64,000 bases of DNA from Diabrotica undecimpunctata (GCF_040954645.1 NC_092806.1:25879644-25943643); one strand, 5' to 3'; shown: positions 43,424 through 56,000, numbered from the stretch's first letter. Translations and numbers: made by a program. Notes: generated from the sequence alone by a model not told the origin.

Positions 43424-44882
43424 CTAATGAATGTGCAAGAAATGTAAGATGTTTATTTTATTGGTTATATATAAAATAATTTGTGGCCGTAACAGGGGCC
43501 GATTTGTAAAAAAATGAATACTATTGTAATCAAATTCCATTTCAGATTCACTGCTTTCTTCACAATCTAAGGAATCTTCAACTCCAATGTTAATTATTAC
43601 CGGTTCCAGCATTACATCAGTCATATTATCCAAATTCCACATTTTATTTTCTTCCTTGTGAGCATGACTAACAGCATTTTTTTAATTTTCTGGAGTTACT
43701 TTTGATAAGGAATGTTCTAATAATTGTTGTAAGTCTTCTAATTTAAAAGTTTTGTTGTTGCGTCCGACTTCACCCTTTACTTGAGACCATATATTTTCTA
43801 TCGGATTCAGATCAAACTGGTATGGGGGCAAACGTAAAATAATTACATCACGGTTTAATGCCATTTCATCAATTATATATTTTTTATAAGCTGCTTTATG
43901 TTGCCTTACAATAGGTAATAATTCCTTTTTTGTCGAATTCTCCTTGTACTCAATTGCGTGTTTATCCAACCATTCGATTATCTCTCATTTTTTCCATGCC
44001 GTTGTTGGCAATTTTTCTGTTAGTCTTGAATGGTAACTAGCATTATCCATGACTATGACAGAATTTTTTGGAATTAAATCCAACATATGCTCAAAATACT
44101 CTTCAAAAACGTCAGCAGTCATTTCCTCGTGGTAATCTTTGGTTGATTTTGAGGCAAAACTTAATAATCCACCATTGACAAAACCGTATTCGTTTCCAAT
44201 ATGGGTTATTATGAGTCTGCCTCCTTTTCCAACGGGAATATTGTTTATTCCAGTAGATACACCTTCGATGAATGCCTGACGGGAACTTTCACATTTGTAT
44301 TAACCCATAGATATGGTACAGTATGACCTTCATTTAGCCAAGTCTCGTCCAAATAAAAAATTGTTTTCCCTTCTTCTAGGTACTTTTAATAGTTTTTAGA
44401 TAATCTCGTCTGCAACATACAATGTAATCTTTTTCAATTAAAACGGATTTTCTTCAACGAAATCCCATCTCTCTTATTAGTCCCTATAATTTCTTGTTGC
44501 TTATGATTGGTAACTCTTCGTTTTTTCTAATTAATGTTTGGATTTTGTCCAATGTTGGAAATTCTTTGTTAAAAAACAATGAGTGGACGCTGCGTCTTAT
44601 CATGTTTTTATGTATTTCTTCAATTTCCAAAGGTTTACTCCCTCCACTCTTCTTGGGAGATGAAACAGTTCCTCTTTTTCTTTCTTTTAGGAATCTATAA
44701 ATTATTCCTTCTCCAACCCCTGTCATATTTGAATACATGTTAACGATTTCACGAACATTACTTAAAGGGCGTTGATGTACAAGTGCATCGTGATAAAACC
44801 TGTTGTCGACGTCATTTTTAAATGCAAATAACAAAATATCGACACCAAAAACGTACGTAGGTAAGACATGAACAATGTACAT
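43424..44882 (-). pseudogene. DDE_3-type (Tc1-like) transposase pseudogene
   Basis: From ATG 44882 the N-terminal part reads LSNVREIVNMYSNMTGVGEG, SSPKKSGG, IRRSVHSLFFNKEFPTLDKI (helix-turn-helix and linker). After a stop near 44484 come MGFR, then IEKDYIVCCRRDYLKTI and the first catalytic Asp in YLDETW-type sequence near 44350. A one-base shift near 44288 precedes IPVGKGGRLIITHIGNEYGF, SKSTKDYHEEMTADVFEEYF, IVMDNASYHS (second Asp), a TGA near 43989, and RLPPYQFDLNPIENIWSQVK (third residue is the Glu of NPIE). A stop at 43684 replaces the expected Trp. All three catalytic residues remain, with 82 residues between the second and third. It is the transposase of the 40004-45373 element. Confidence 0.75.
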
Positions 44883-45373
44883 CTACAAACTAAATGGAAG
44901 ATGCAAACAATTCTAATTTATATTATTGGCATAAGCTGTAATGTGACATAAAAACTACTTAAACTATCATTAGTGAAGCCTTATCAGTAATTCCAGGTAA
45001 TCGTTCAAAGAAGGTATTTTTTTGTGTCAGGCGATAACTTGTATAGAAAAAAATATTCACCTTTAAATTATTGTTTACATTAATTTATTTCGTGAAACAT
45101 TGAATTCTCTCGTTAGTCACCCGTGTATAATTAACAATAATCGTGTGGCATATCTACCGACGTTTTTTACGCACAAAAAAGGTATAGTGAGATTAGTGGA
45201 CACTTATTTTACAGAAGATTTTTTAAAAGATAATGAATTGTTGACGGCATCTTAAAATATTAATTTTTTTTATTTATTTCAAAACAAGTATAGGGTGACG
45301 CTTATGGTTTTTTGACCTGTTGAGGATTTCCATACATAATGTGCTATCAATATGATAGAAAAGGACTTTACTA

Positions 45374-45647
45374 TATTTTTAAAAATAGAAAAAAATCTAA
45401 AAGAGCATAAAAGGGTAGTTATATGTAAACACCTAGAATATGCAATTTGCAATTACAGACAACTATAGTTTATTTTTTTATGATTGTCAATGTGTTCACT
45501 TGAATATCGTACAGTAAGGACGTATTCCGCTGAGTGCGATAGCAAAAAGTGACCACCGATAAGAACAATTAAAATCTAATTATTAAAATTCTAGTTAATA
45601 AAATAAATAGTAAAGCGGAAGGAGCGTAATAAATTCTTTTTTCTACA
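45374..45647. other. Short unassigned stretch, possible LINE 5' leader
   Basis: AT-rich DNA between the Tc1-like element's end and the first plausible gag codon of a Jockey-type LINE. It may include that LINE's leader. Confidence 0.3.
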
Positions 45648-48600
45648 ATGAATAATTCACACATACGGAACACAAACAATCAGTGTCTATTGTAGTATCA
45701 GCAGAAATTGCAGGTAAGCAGCAAGTCCACTATTAACAAACATTCAGAAGCATGTACCCAACTCCCCAACAATATTCTCCACTAACCACTCTATACTCAC
45801 AACAGATTTAACAAAGGAACTAGAAAAAACCGGCCATAAAGTTCGTAATATAACTATCATTCGACACAAACAAACCAAGAAACCCTTATCTTTGTTTTTC
45901 ATAGACTTGGAACCCAGCAGTAACAATAAAGACATATTTAACCTAGAATTCTTATGTCACACCAAAATGGCAGTCGAGGCACCAAATAAGAGAAACTCAA
46001 TCATTCAGTGCATGCGATGTCAAGCATACGGCCATAGTAAAACATATTGGACTTAACCGGATTACTGCGTCAAATGTGGAGGACAAGATAATACAAAAGA
46101 TTGAAAAAAACCTAGAAGCACACCAGATAAGTGTGCACTATATAAACAAGATCACTCTGCTAACTATAAGGGCTGTGTAGTCTACAGGGAACTAGTAGAA
46201 AACAGACATATGCAGAAAAGAGGAAACCAACAGCATCGAAGACCAACATTCAATAGCCCACATATATGCACTGAAACAAATCAGCTAAATATCACTTTCC
46301 AAACCATCAGAAAACATATGCAAACGTGACAGCACACCAAACCAACCACGATTCAGAACTTAAAACTAATATAGAACAATAACTATTAACATTCCTAAAC
46401 GAGTTCAAAAACATGTTCTCGTAACTCATGAGTCAAAATAGTATGATATTAAACTTAATAACACAAGTCATTAACCAAAGAAATTCTTAAATATACTTGG
46501 AGTTGACCCATGGAACGCTAATGGCCTGCTAAACCATAAGCAAGAAGTAATTACTTTTTTAAACTTAAATACAATTGACGTTCTGCTTATTTCAGAAACT
46601 CACTTTACCGATCTATATTCCGCTCTATACCATATACAGCACACCTCATCCCGATGGTACAGCTCATGGTGGCTCGGCGGTAATCATCTGCATCTGCATA
46701 TCACATCATGTATTGCCGAAATATGCAACAGAAAAATACAACCAGCAATCGTTCAAGTAAATTGAACGCCATAGCACTTTAACATATCTGCAATGTATAG
46801 CCCATCTCGTCACGCAATCTCCACAGATGAATACAAAGCCTTCCTCCAATTTCTTGGCAGCAAGTTTGTAGCCGGGGGAGACTGGAATGCGAAACACATA
46901 CACTGGGGCTCAAGACTCACAACAACAAAAGGTCGTAATCTTCTAAAAGCAACAACCGACAACAACTATAATTGCCACATCAACGGAATCCTTACGTACT
47001 GACCGAGTTACCCCGAAAACTTCCAGATCTGCTGGACTACTACATATAAGCAAAGGAGTGTCCAGAAACAACTGTCTAATAGAATTTAGATATGATCTCT
47101 CATCGGAGCATACACCGGTTATTATGAGCCTGAGTACCCCAGTTATAAACAGCCCACCACCTATGCGACTTACGTCAATAAACACCAACTGGGCAGATTT
47201 TTAATCCTACCTAGAAGAAAACACCAATCTTAATCTACGAATCAAATCTATACATGACATAGATACAGTAGCTCAATATTTCATCAGAAACGTCGTGCGA
47301 GGAGAACCTGGCAAAGATCTATAAACAACATAGATCTACATATATTTAGTAGACTACGTAAGCAACTTGGAGTAGCTACCAAAGCCGCAAACAACGAAAC
47401 CTTTGAACATTACATTACAAACCTTACAGCAAATGACCAGACGTTATGGAAGGCGACTAAAAAGCTTAAGAAACCATACACAACTATTCCTTCCATCCGT
47501 AAACCAAATGGCGAATGGGCCTGTTCCAACAAAGAAAAAGCTGACGTCTTTGCTGAACATCTTACAAACGTATTTCAAACAGAGCCAGCAGACCCTGATG
47601 AAGAAGTGAAAGAACTAATTAGCGCAGCATGTCAAATGTCCCTCCCAATTAAAAGTTTTACTCCTATAGAAGTCAGGAAAGAAATAAACAAACTCAACTC
47701 ACAAAAGACCCCAGGTTATGATTTAATCTCTTCACAAGTACTAAAACAACTTCCTCGTAAGACCATTACTCTGCTAACAGTTATATGTAACCGAATGCTA
47801 AGCTTATCATACTTTCCAAAATATGGAAATTTGAAGTCATCCTCAAACCAGGAAAAGAGTCCAATGAAGTAACATCTCATCGACCCATCAGCCTACTCCC
47901 AATCGTAAGCAAAGTTTTTGAAAGATTGCTGCTACAAAGGATATACGCAGATCATGAATTTCTAACATTACTTCCAAAACATCAGTTTGGTTTTCGGGAA
48001 AATCACTCCACTAACCCAACAAGTTCATCGAATTATAAATGAAATATCAAAAAGTCTTGAAGAATACTGTAACGCTGTATTTCTAGACATCTCATAAGCG
48101 TTTAACAAAGTCTGGCACAGAGGTCTGTTTTACAAAGTGAAAATAGCACTATCCAGTAACTATTTCCTCCTACTTAAATCCTATATATCAAATAGATATT
48201 TCTCTGTAAAATTCAAACACCAACAATCCGACCTCTGTCCTATCAACTACGGAGTCCCGCAGGGTAGTGTTCTCACAAAACCTGCAACATCATCTGAACA
48301 TACTCAGTGATTGGTATACGAAATGGAGAACAAAAGTAAATAAAACAAAATCAACTCAAATAACATTTACCAACCGTCACAACATATGCCTACCTGTAAG
48401 GATGGAAAATGTAAGAATACCAACAGTAACAGACGACAGATACCTTGGCTTCCATCTTGACCAACATCTCACTTGGAAAAAACATATCCAGACCAAAAGA
48501 AGGCAGCTCGACTTAAAATTCCGGCAACTGTATTGTCTTTTTGGACGTAAATTAAAACTTAACATCCAAAACAAAATTCTTCTATACAAAGATTCCATTC

Positions 48601-48960
48601 TAAAGTGCTAAGATCGATAGTGGATGCACCATGGTATGTAGTAATTAAACACTTCACTACGACTTAAAAATTCCTTTCATCAGAGAAGAAATCCGTCGAG
48701 CCACGAAGTCACAAAATGTACGTACCATTCACCATAAAAATGAACTAGTAAGGGAATTATTCAACAATGGTCCAGCCACAAGAAGACTAGATAGAACCTG
48801 CCCCAAGACCTACTTCAAAACTAAAACAAAATATAATAAAAAATTTTTTGCGACAAATGGAAGTAGTTAAAAGATTAATTACGCAACCACAGTTACATAG
48901 TAACTTTAAAAATCCATTCGCTTGGAACCCAGTACATGTACTCGAATAATATTGCTTAGA
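45648..48960 (+). mobile_element. Jockey-type LINE, gag, endonuclease and RT, decayed
   Basis: Gag-like part: readings such as VRNITIIRHKQTKKPLSLFF and FIDLEPSSNNKDIF, then CCHC knuckles IIQCMRCQAYGHSKTY, YCVKCGGQ and KCALYKQDHSANYKGC (46005-46190). Endonuclease: WNANGLLNHKQEVITFLNLN (46513), LLISETHFT, MYSPSRHAISTDEYKAFLQF, VAGGDWNAKHIHWGS. RT: KTPGYDLISSQVLKQLPRKT, HQFGFRENH-type and VFLDIS-stop-AFNKVWH, INYGVPQGSVL (48240-48270), where an internal deletion removes the YADD region; then LNILSDWYTKWRTKVNKTKS and YLGFHLDQHLTWKKHI. Many stops. Nearly full length, which is unusual among the truncated LINEs here. Confidence 0.75.
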
Positions 48961-50039
48961 ATGTCCTCTATTTGATTTATTTTTGACACGTTTTGTGAAC
49001 TAATTAAATTTTACTGTTTATTGTACTTCATAAATACTACCCTAACAATATCAAGGCAAAATGGTTTATTGTTGCTCTTCTAAGGAGAATTGTTGTAAAT
49101 GCTAATTTGTATAATAACGCAGTAAAGCAATCACAGTCAGCTCTAGTTTGGTGAATTAGTCCATGACCCGGCAACATCACAGGACGTTGTTTATTGGGTG
49201 CGATGCCATAAATTCGAGGCATTAAATTTTATAATCTGTAGCTTACATGTTGTTTTTTATTGTAAGAGCACATCAGGTAATACGGCGCATAAATAATTTC
49301 GAAACTGCTCATCGGAGAATATACTGACTATAAATTTAATTGTGACTTGTTCCCCATGCATACCATTAGGAACTATAAAAATCTACTTTAATTGGGAATT
49401 TACAATGGTTTTGAACGTTCTGCTTAGTCTCTTGGGTTAATGGATGCACATATGATATTAATCTAGAGTAACATATCGTCTTAATAGATCGTCAGCGATA
49501 AAAAGCTGTCCATTATAAAAAATATAAGGAAAATAGAATACAATTTAAAAGATGATTGTCTTAAGATTCAAACACTACAAAGATGATCGAACATTTTTAC
49601 TAAATTTTCTTTGTGTTTGGTTCTTGATGGTTCAAAAGCTCTTTCAAATATGATCCGTTTTATTTACCAACTTAGGAGCCGGTAGGAAAAGCGGGATGAG
49701 AGCGAAAACAAAGTTTTTCCTTAAACAAACTTAAAGTTATATTAAATTTAAGATTAGTATCAAATATTTGGTGCAAAACAGTCCTTTGTTTTGCCTATTT
49801 AACCCTTAAATAATGACGTTCAATTTTGTTATCTAAAGTACTACTACGTACTACTTAATCATTTGTTTTATTGAAACATGTAATTTTTACTAATATACGT
49901 AAATGTATATGTTTTGGAGCAGAAATAAAGAAAAAAAAATTGCATATACCTGGGAACTTTATTAAACTAAAAAAGTGAAAGAAAATCTAAAGATTAAAAA
50001 AGTACAATTACTTACTGTCATGCGGATACTAGATTAGGC
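48961..50039. other. No gene seen
   Basis: AT-rich. The minus-strand frame at 49037-49222 has no recognisable domain. Confidence 0.3.
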
Positions 50040-50545
50040 GAATAGAGGTAGCGAGACAATCGTTTGTCAAAATGAAAAAGTTCCTATGCAGCCGGGACAT
50101 AAATATAAACTTCAGAACTAGAATGTTAAGGTGCTATGTTTTCTCCGTTCTGCTGTACGGCATGGAAGCCTGGACACTGAAAAAGATAAACATCAAAAAC
50201 ATTGAGGCATTCGAGATGTGGTGTTACAGGAGAATGTGGAAAATACCATGGACAGAAAGAGTAACTAATCAAGATGTTCTGCTGAAGATGGGGAAGGAAT
50301 GCGAAGTCATAAAAACCATACAAACGAAAAAACTGGAATATGTGGGCCACATAATGAGAGGAGAAAAGTACTCTCTGCTTAGACTCATAATCCAAGGAAA
50401 AATCTCGAGAAAGAGAAATGTGGGACGTAGGAGGATTTCCTGGTTGCGAAATTTAAGGGAGTGGTATGGGTGCAGTTCAATACAGTTGTTCAAAGCTGCA
50501 GCCAACAAAGTGAAGATTGCTGTGATGGTAGCTAACCTCCGATAG
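50040..50545 (+). mobile_element. LINE C-terminal fragment
   Basis: The 157-codon frame (50072-50545) has FRTRMLRCYVFSVLLYGMEA, IEAFEMWCYRRMWKIPWTER, LEYVGHIMRGEKYSLLRLII, QGKISRKRN and GRRRISWLRNLREWYG. It belongs to the family at 14160-15170 and is the best-preserved tail of that family in the window. RT and endonuclease are missing. Confidence 0.75.
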
Positions 50546-50639
50546 AAGACCTCCTCGTTACTTTTGATTTATTGGCTCGGCTCAATTTTCTTGCTTTTGA
50601 GTTTTGTTCCACACACATGCAACTATTGCTCTGTACAAG

Positions 50640-50845
50640 CTAGGATTTCTATTTCTACCTACCAGTCTCCGTTGTATATTCGGTAGAGTCTTCGGTATAG
50701 TTACTGACACGATGAGAGAAAAAGCCAGGATAAAGTTCGCAGAAATAGAGAACCACCCCAGTCACATACTAAGAGAGATAATGAGGTATGAAACTTTCTA
50801 CAGATGGAAGCACAAAAGACCAAAACAACAAATAGTAGACTAAAA
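50640..50845 (+). mobile_element. Possible LINE C-terminal fragment
   Basis: The reading MREKARIKFAEIENHPSHIL resembles the variable C-terminus of Jockey-type RT proteins, where HP-x-h follows a basic helix. Weak evidence. Confidence 0.25.
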
Positions 50846-51096
50846 CAGTAACACCAGAGAGAAAATTAAACCAGAGAGAAAACAAAACACAAGAGAGAAA
50901 ATACTTTAAAATAACAACAACGCACATAGAAGACAGTTCGTAGCTCAAAAAACACCCAAGATTATCGCCAAATACAAAGTAGCCTTTGCCAGTTGCCTTA
51001 AAGAAGATAAAATCTATATTGTTATATTGTCCCATATATAGAAATTTTTTAATGTAATAATATGGACTTTACACTAATTCTGATTTTTTGTTTCAG

Positions 51097-51296
51097 GGCC
51101 ACCTACAAAAAAATCTACAATAAACACAAAAACCCGGCCTCGACCACCAAAAAAATTAAAAAAATACCAACAAAAACCGGTGCAAGCCACCACAAAAATG
51201 AACAAAAACCCCAAAACCCGGGCACGTAGGGCCCAACCCCTTGAGCACCAAGTCGCCGAACTGATCCGGGGCTCAGAGCGGAGACTTGAGGCCCAA
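51097..51296 (+). other. GC-rich exon-like open block, Lys/Pro/Arg-rich
   Basis: A 200-bp block sits between TTTGTTTCAG and a GTAAGC donor. After two leading bases it is open for 66 codons, reading PPTKKSTINTKTRPRPPKKL and then VQATTKMNKNPKTRARRAQP, LEHQVAELIRGSERRLEAQ. The strongly basic, proline-rich composition and high GC content stand out. GC-rich sequence continues to about 51570 without an obvious exon. It could be a host exon, a retroelement leader or chance. No partner exon was found. Confidence 0.3.
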
Positions 51297-51700
51297 GTAA
51301 GCAATTTTAGTTCGCGGATAAGCCACATCATGATAACAGGATTATAGCGACAATGCGCTGTCCTGAGTTTTTGCACTCGGTTAGGAAACCATGTTGGGGT
51401 TCTATTACCCAGGACCTCCACATGAAGAGCATTTGGCTGATAATTGTGCCCCTATCGCGCATCAGAGTGCTATAGGGGGGAAAGGGATGGTCTGGAGCAT
51501 TGGAGCGCGGAGGGGTGACTCCTGTTTTTACTCGAGTTAACACACCTCGCTCCAATGAATTGTTACATTCGAACGTAATTCATAGGGGTGAACATTTCTC
51601 ACAGGCTGGGTTTAATCAAATTGCTTGCTTGCTTGAGGTTCATAAATAGTCAATAATGTCGAATAACGAGAAGTGCGTCGAGCATACGTGTATTCCCGAA

Positions 51701-52078
51701 TCATTTTATCGGTATTTCTGGTTTTCTATTTTTTTCATCAGAAACATATTTACTATGATGTTCCTTAGACAGTGCATGGACCAGTTTGTTTTTTTTTTCT
51801 TTGATAAATAAGGTACCGTGGCAACGTTTCCCTAAAAGACACATTAAGACCAGAAAAACTGCTCTAGAATTGTTTCTAGAACTGTTAAGTTTCATTTGAG
51901 TATCGGGCTTGTTTTGGCGAACAGTTCTAAGCAGGGTTAGATTTTTGGTCAAAAGAAATTCGGCCAAGGCTAGGGACGTAAAGAAATTATCTGTGGTAGC
52001 TCCTCGACCAGTGCTATATAAAGGAGGAGCTAAATCTGTTACTAAAGGAAAGGCCATGTATAAAGACCGGTTTCCCAT
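51701..52078 (-). pseudogene. piggyBac-type transposase internal fragment
   Basis: An open 125-codon frame reads AFPLVTDLAPPLYSTGRGAT, TDNFFTSLALAEFLLTKNLT, LLRTVRQNKP, FIKEKKNKLVHALSKEHHSK. It matches the middle of DDE_Tnp_1_7, with the second catalytic Asp in TDNFFTS. N- and C-terminal parts are absent. Confidence 0.7.
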
Positions 52079-52389
52079 TTAATTTTGATGTTTGTTACTA
52101 GTGGACCAAGTAAGCTAAAATATCTATTACAACATCTTTATGTATAATATTTTACTGTTGTGTTGTTTTCTTATTTTATTGATAGGACCTACGGAATATA
52201 ATATATCGTATTCTTACAGTGAATTTATTAACAAACATGTTTTAATAATTTTTGTTTAATTTCTTGTGACGTATAATGTAGGTTAACAAATAATCCAAGT
52301 TATGACTTTGCAATATAGTTTAGCGAATTACAATATATTGAAAAATGATTCATGTTACATAAAGACTCTTCTCTTCTTCTTAGTCGTTA

Positions 52390-52590
52390 ACCTGATGCAG
52401 GTATCGTGATATCATGAAGCTATTAGCTAAATTTCCCAATGTTCCTCCACGTTTTTCTATCTTCTGCCATTCTAGCACATTTTGACAATGGAGCGCCAAT
52501 GGTAGCAACAATATGGTCCGTGTATCGTGTGGGAGATCTACCTCTATTTCTTTTGCCTTCTACTTTTCCCTGGATGGTCTCTTATCCTAG
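52390..52590 (-). mobile_element. LINE 3' tail fragment
   Basis: The minus strand reads KRNRGRSPTRYTDHIVATIG and ARMAEDRKTWRNI, the arginine-rich tail typical of RTE-like LINEs. Confidence 0.5.
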
Positions 52591-52639
52591 TAAAGACTCT
52601 TATCGACAAAGAAATATGTAGAACGGCGACGATATCTGT

Positions 52640-54095
52640 GAAAATCGTGTTATCAGCAACTACTTCTCATCATATACTTATTACATCTTTGTTGATGGTT
52701 TAAAATTAAATGATCTGGTATTATTTAATATCTTAGTCTATTTATATTAATATTTTACACTAATGTAGCATTTCAAATCAGCTTGTATATGTTAAAACAC
52801 CGAAAGATATTTTCAATCCTTTTACATTGCTGGAGTTGATAATAAACACATTTTAAAGTTTGTTTATATATCACAGATGGGTATTTCTTCGGTATTTCTT
52901 TGATCGAGAGCCGCTTTAGGACATTTTACGCGTCAAATAAACAGGAATATGTTGGTTTATGTTTTGTTTATACCGAGTTGGGTAAAGATTGTCACTCTCA
53001 GTAAGGCCGCTGTCAAAGGCAGTTGGTTTCGGTGTTAGTCCGCATTTTTCTTCTAATTTGTAATGTTTTTTTTTGTTTTTCGTTATTTGTTATGGGAAAA
53101 TGTGCAGTATAGTAGCAGTGTGGAGTTTTAAGTGCAGTTAATCAAGTTGGGTTTGAGATTTTATAGAAAGAAGACACGGTGTGGGTAGTCTGAAGGAACC
53201 GGCAAATTTGTTGTAAAAAAGTGAATTATACTCGAATATGATGTGTCAGGTTTTGCAAAAGTAATCACTGTTTTGTTTCGTGCCGTTTCTCACCTAAGTG
53301 AGTTGAAGAACGGCTTTTTAAACAACTTTTAAAGACTCCCACATGGTTCCATTGCAATTGAATTTAAAAAAAACCAAGCTTCACAAACGGCGTCGAGATA
53401 ATTTAGCTTTCACCCTCATTTTGTTTGTCCCAGGTCATTCCAGACTATTTTCGCAATGAGACGCAGTTGTTGTGTTGCAATGAATTTGAGTCCAGTTCCA
53501 TCTCAGAACTTAAAAAAAATAATGTTTAGTGAAATTCAGGAAAAAAAGCCTTTCTTCCACCTAGCAAGAGGATTTTTGTAAGCGGCGTCCTTACTTTAAA
53601 TAGCTTAAGAACCTTCTTGTGTTGCGTTTGTCCAGAAAACCCATGTAAGTACCCCTTTTGTTTCACTTTTGTAGTTACCTCATTCCAGTTCCCTTGTCGT
53701 TCACTTATCTACGACCCAGCTCTCCAAAAAAACAATGAGTAGCCGTTCGCAAACGTTCCGGTTTATTTTGGTTACCCTATCTCCGCCCCATTGATTTTTG
53801 TCCCCAATTTTCAACCCTCTATAATGATCCCAGTGTGGTAGGCAAAATAATCGTCACACTTAAACATTAGTAAAATGTTCAATCGGCAAAAATGTTATTT
53901 AAAACATGCAAACAGTTTTTGCAATCTCAGTGTTTAACTTATCGTTGTTATACGATATAGTGTCGGCTATTTGTGTTCGATTGCTTTGTCTGTTGTAGGA
54001 CTCCTCATCATTTTTAAGTTGTAGTAGTTTTATTCATAGCGGTGCAATAAACTAAAGTGAGCAATTTGCAAGAAAATAAAAGACAGTCGAAACGT
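52640..54095. other. No gene assigned
   Basis: AT-rich sequence with a slightly GC-richer part (52970-53860). There is no supported ORF. The stretch before 54096 may be the 5' end of the Tc1-like element that follows. Confidence 0.3.
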
Positions 54096-54710
54096 AAAGT
54101 GTTATCTCAAGAAAAACGGCGTTTAGTGCTGAAAGTGGAAAGTTATTTTAATTTGGAAAAAATTAACATGGGCCATTGACATCTATTATAGCAGTTCAGA
54201 AACGCACATGTGATGCTTGCTGTATCTCAGAGAGGACATTCCGGAGAATTAATAGCACGAGTGAGGATGCAATAATTAAAGTAAATAAGAAAAAACGTCG
54301 ACATCCGAAAACTTTAGATTTGCGCCAGTCAATTAAGTTAGCAATTAAAAATATTATATATGACATGTATAAAGCTAAAGAGGATGTAACAAAGAGTGCT
54401 GTGTTGTAAAAAATAAGGGACAGGGAACTGTGTGATATTGGTTTGTCGAAAGTACTAAAACATTTAGTTGTTCGATATAAAAAGACAAATAATAAACAAG
54501 TATTGTATCTCTAATGTATCAAAACCGTGGCATTTTTTGAGAAATTACATCAACAATAAAACCTGTGACAATCAAAGGCAAGTTGTATTTTTAGGCGAAA
54601 CTTGGATTTTCGCTAAAGGAAATATGTCCAAATTATCCTGGCAAGATAAAAAATGCTATTCCTCTAGCCGTTCCAGTATAACTAGCGGACCAACTCGACA
54701 TGGAGTTTTT
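54096..54710 (+). pseudogene. Tc1-like DDE_3 transposase N-terminal fragment
   Basis: Readings in order: LSQEKRRLVLKVESYFNLEK, AVQKRTCDACCISERTFRRI, KKKRRHPKTLDLRQSIKLAI, then after two frame changes FLRNYINN and VFLGETWIFAKGNMSKLSWQ. Here the catalytic DETW is GETW. It ends before the second catalytic Asp. It is related to, but not the same family as, the transposase at 43424-44882. Confidence 0.6.
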
Positions 54711-54819
54711 TAAATGAAATTTTTATTTTGCGAGAAAAATTAAGAGATCAATACAAACAATATAAGCAAGAATATACATAACATTCATCAATAATAATGC
54801 AAGTAAAAAAAAAGTGATT

Positions 54820-55110
54820 ATGGAAGTTGACCTCAAAACCGGAATGCAATTTTTAGTTCATCAAATGTCGACATGGATATCATTTAGCAGTTAATTTTGC
54901 ATACTGATCACGAACCCGGTGTCAGATTTGCTCTATGTTGACGTTTTATGCGCGTTTTGGGTCACTTCCGGTGTCGGATCGCAACCGGAAGTACATATTT
55001 AGATTCGCCTCGACGAGACCTTTCGATCCATATATACATTGTGGGGTCTAAAACTTAAAGTAAATTTTAACTTCCGGTCATCTCAAAACCGGAAGTGAAT
55101 TTTTGTACCA
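54820..55110. repeat. CCGGAAGT-motif repeat block
   Basis: At least six direct or inverted copies of ACCGGAAGT or close variants occur within 290 bp, two pairs being inverted (ACTTCCGGTGTC ... GCAACCGGAAGT, and ACTTCCGGTCATC ... ACCGGAAGTG). Phrases such as CCTCAAAACCGGAA / TCTCAAAACCGGAA recur. No ORF. Probably a transposon terminus. Confidence 0.6.
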
Positions 55111-55928
55111 AAAGTATATCTTGACAATCTCATACGTAATACTAATAATATTCCGAAAAAATATTTTAATTATCTAATATGGTTTTTGAGTAAAGTGGTG
55201 GACAAGAAAAGGGCTTAGCGTTTTAGTATATAAGATGGTAAACTCGGTTCGCTATCTCCAGTCCGAACTGTCTAGTGAATTTAGTAATTATTTTTTTGCG
55301 AAGTTAGTTACTTTTTGACAGACTCGAAGTGGCTGGAAATTACTATACAACCAAGCACACGTATTTATAGCCAATATTAATAGTAAACAAATTAAATAGT
55401 ATATAAAATAGAACTTTACAAATTACCGACAATCAATATTTATTTATTTGCACCATATGTAATAAATAGTTATGTTAAATTATAACAACTAAAATATATC
55501 TTTTAAATATATACTACCCAAAATGCTATGGGGTTAGTATGTACTTCCACTATTTAGAATAATTCTTCTTTTTTCAAAGAAAGAAGTCTGCAATAGTAGT
55601 ATACTTGAGCTATTAATACTGAGAAGTAGGAATTGTTGTGTTGTAGGTTTCCGACAATGAATCTGTCAAAATATGCCCGAGCTAAGCGAATGGAGTTTAC
55701 AAGATTTTGTTTACTCTGAAACCTTGATTTTTCTTAGGTTGCGCTCCTGGTTGCTTGCCTGTGTAAATTTTAAGTTTTAAATAAATAAAAAGGTATTATA
55801 TATTTGCATGGTTAATATATAATTAGGTACATAATATTAAAAATCCTGATAATACTTCTCTTTTCCTATGACCAATTTTCCAGAAATTTTTGGTTATATA
55901 TATCGGTATTAAAACACTCATGTCAACT
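55111..55928. other. No gene seen
   Basis: AT-rich, no supported feature up to the tRNA. Confidence 0.3.
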
Positions 55929-56000
55929 GACTCCGTGGCGCAACGGTAGCGCGTCTGACTCCAGATCAGAAGGTTGCGTGTTCAAATCACGTCGGGGTCA
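55929..56000 (+). tRNA. tRNA-Trp: tRNA-Trp, anticodon CCA
   Basis: A 72-nt cloverleaf with no intron. The acceptor stem GACTCCG/CGGGGTC has one T-G pair. The anticodon arm TCTGA-CTCCAGA-TCAGA places CCA at 55961-55963. The A box is TGGCGCAACGG and the T arm is GTGTTCAAATCAC; the discriminator is A. TTTTT at 56003-56007 is a standard Pol III terminator. All stems are intact, so it is likely functional. CCA reads UGG (Trp). Confidence 0.95.

Larger units (their letters stand above)
40004..45373 (-). mobile_element. Tc1-like DDE transposon with a second transposon nested in its left end
   Basis: Terminal inverted repeats of about 37 bp (left 40005-40041, right about 45331-45367) share TATCATATTGATAGCACATT with two differences elsewhere. 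Possible TA duplications lie at 40002-40003 and 45374-45375. The body (43221-44882) encodes a DDE_3-type transposase on the minus strand; the left end is interrupted by the 3,174-bp element at 40042-43215. Without the insert the element would be about 2.19 kb. Confidence 0.75.
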
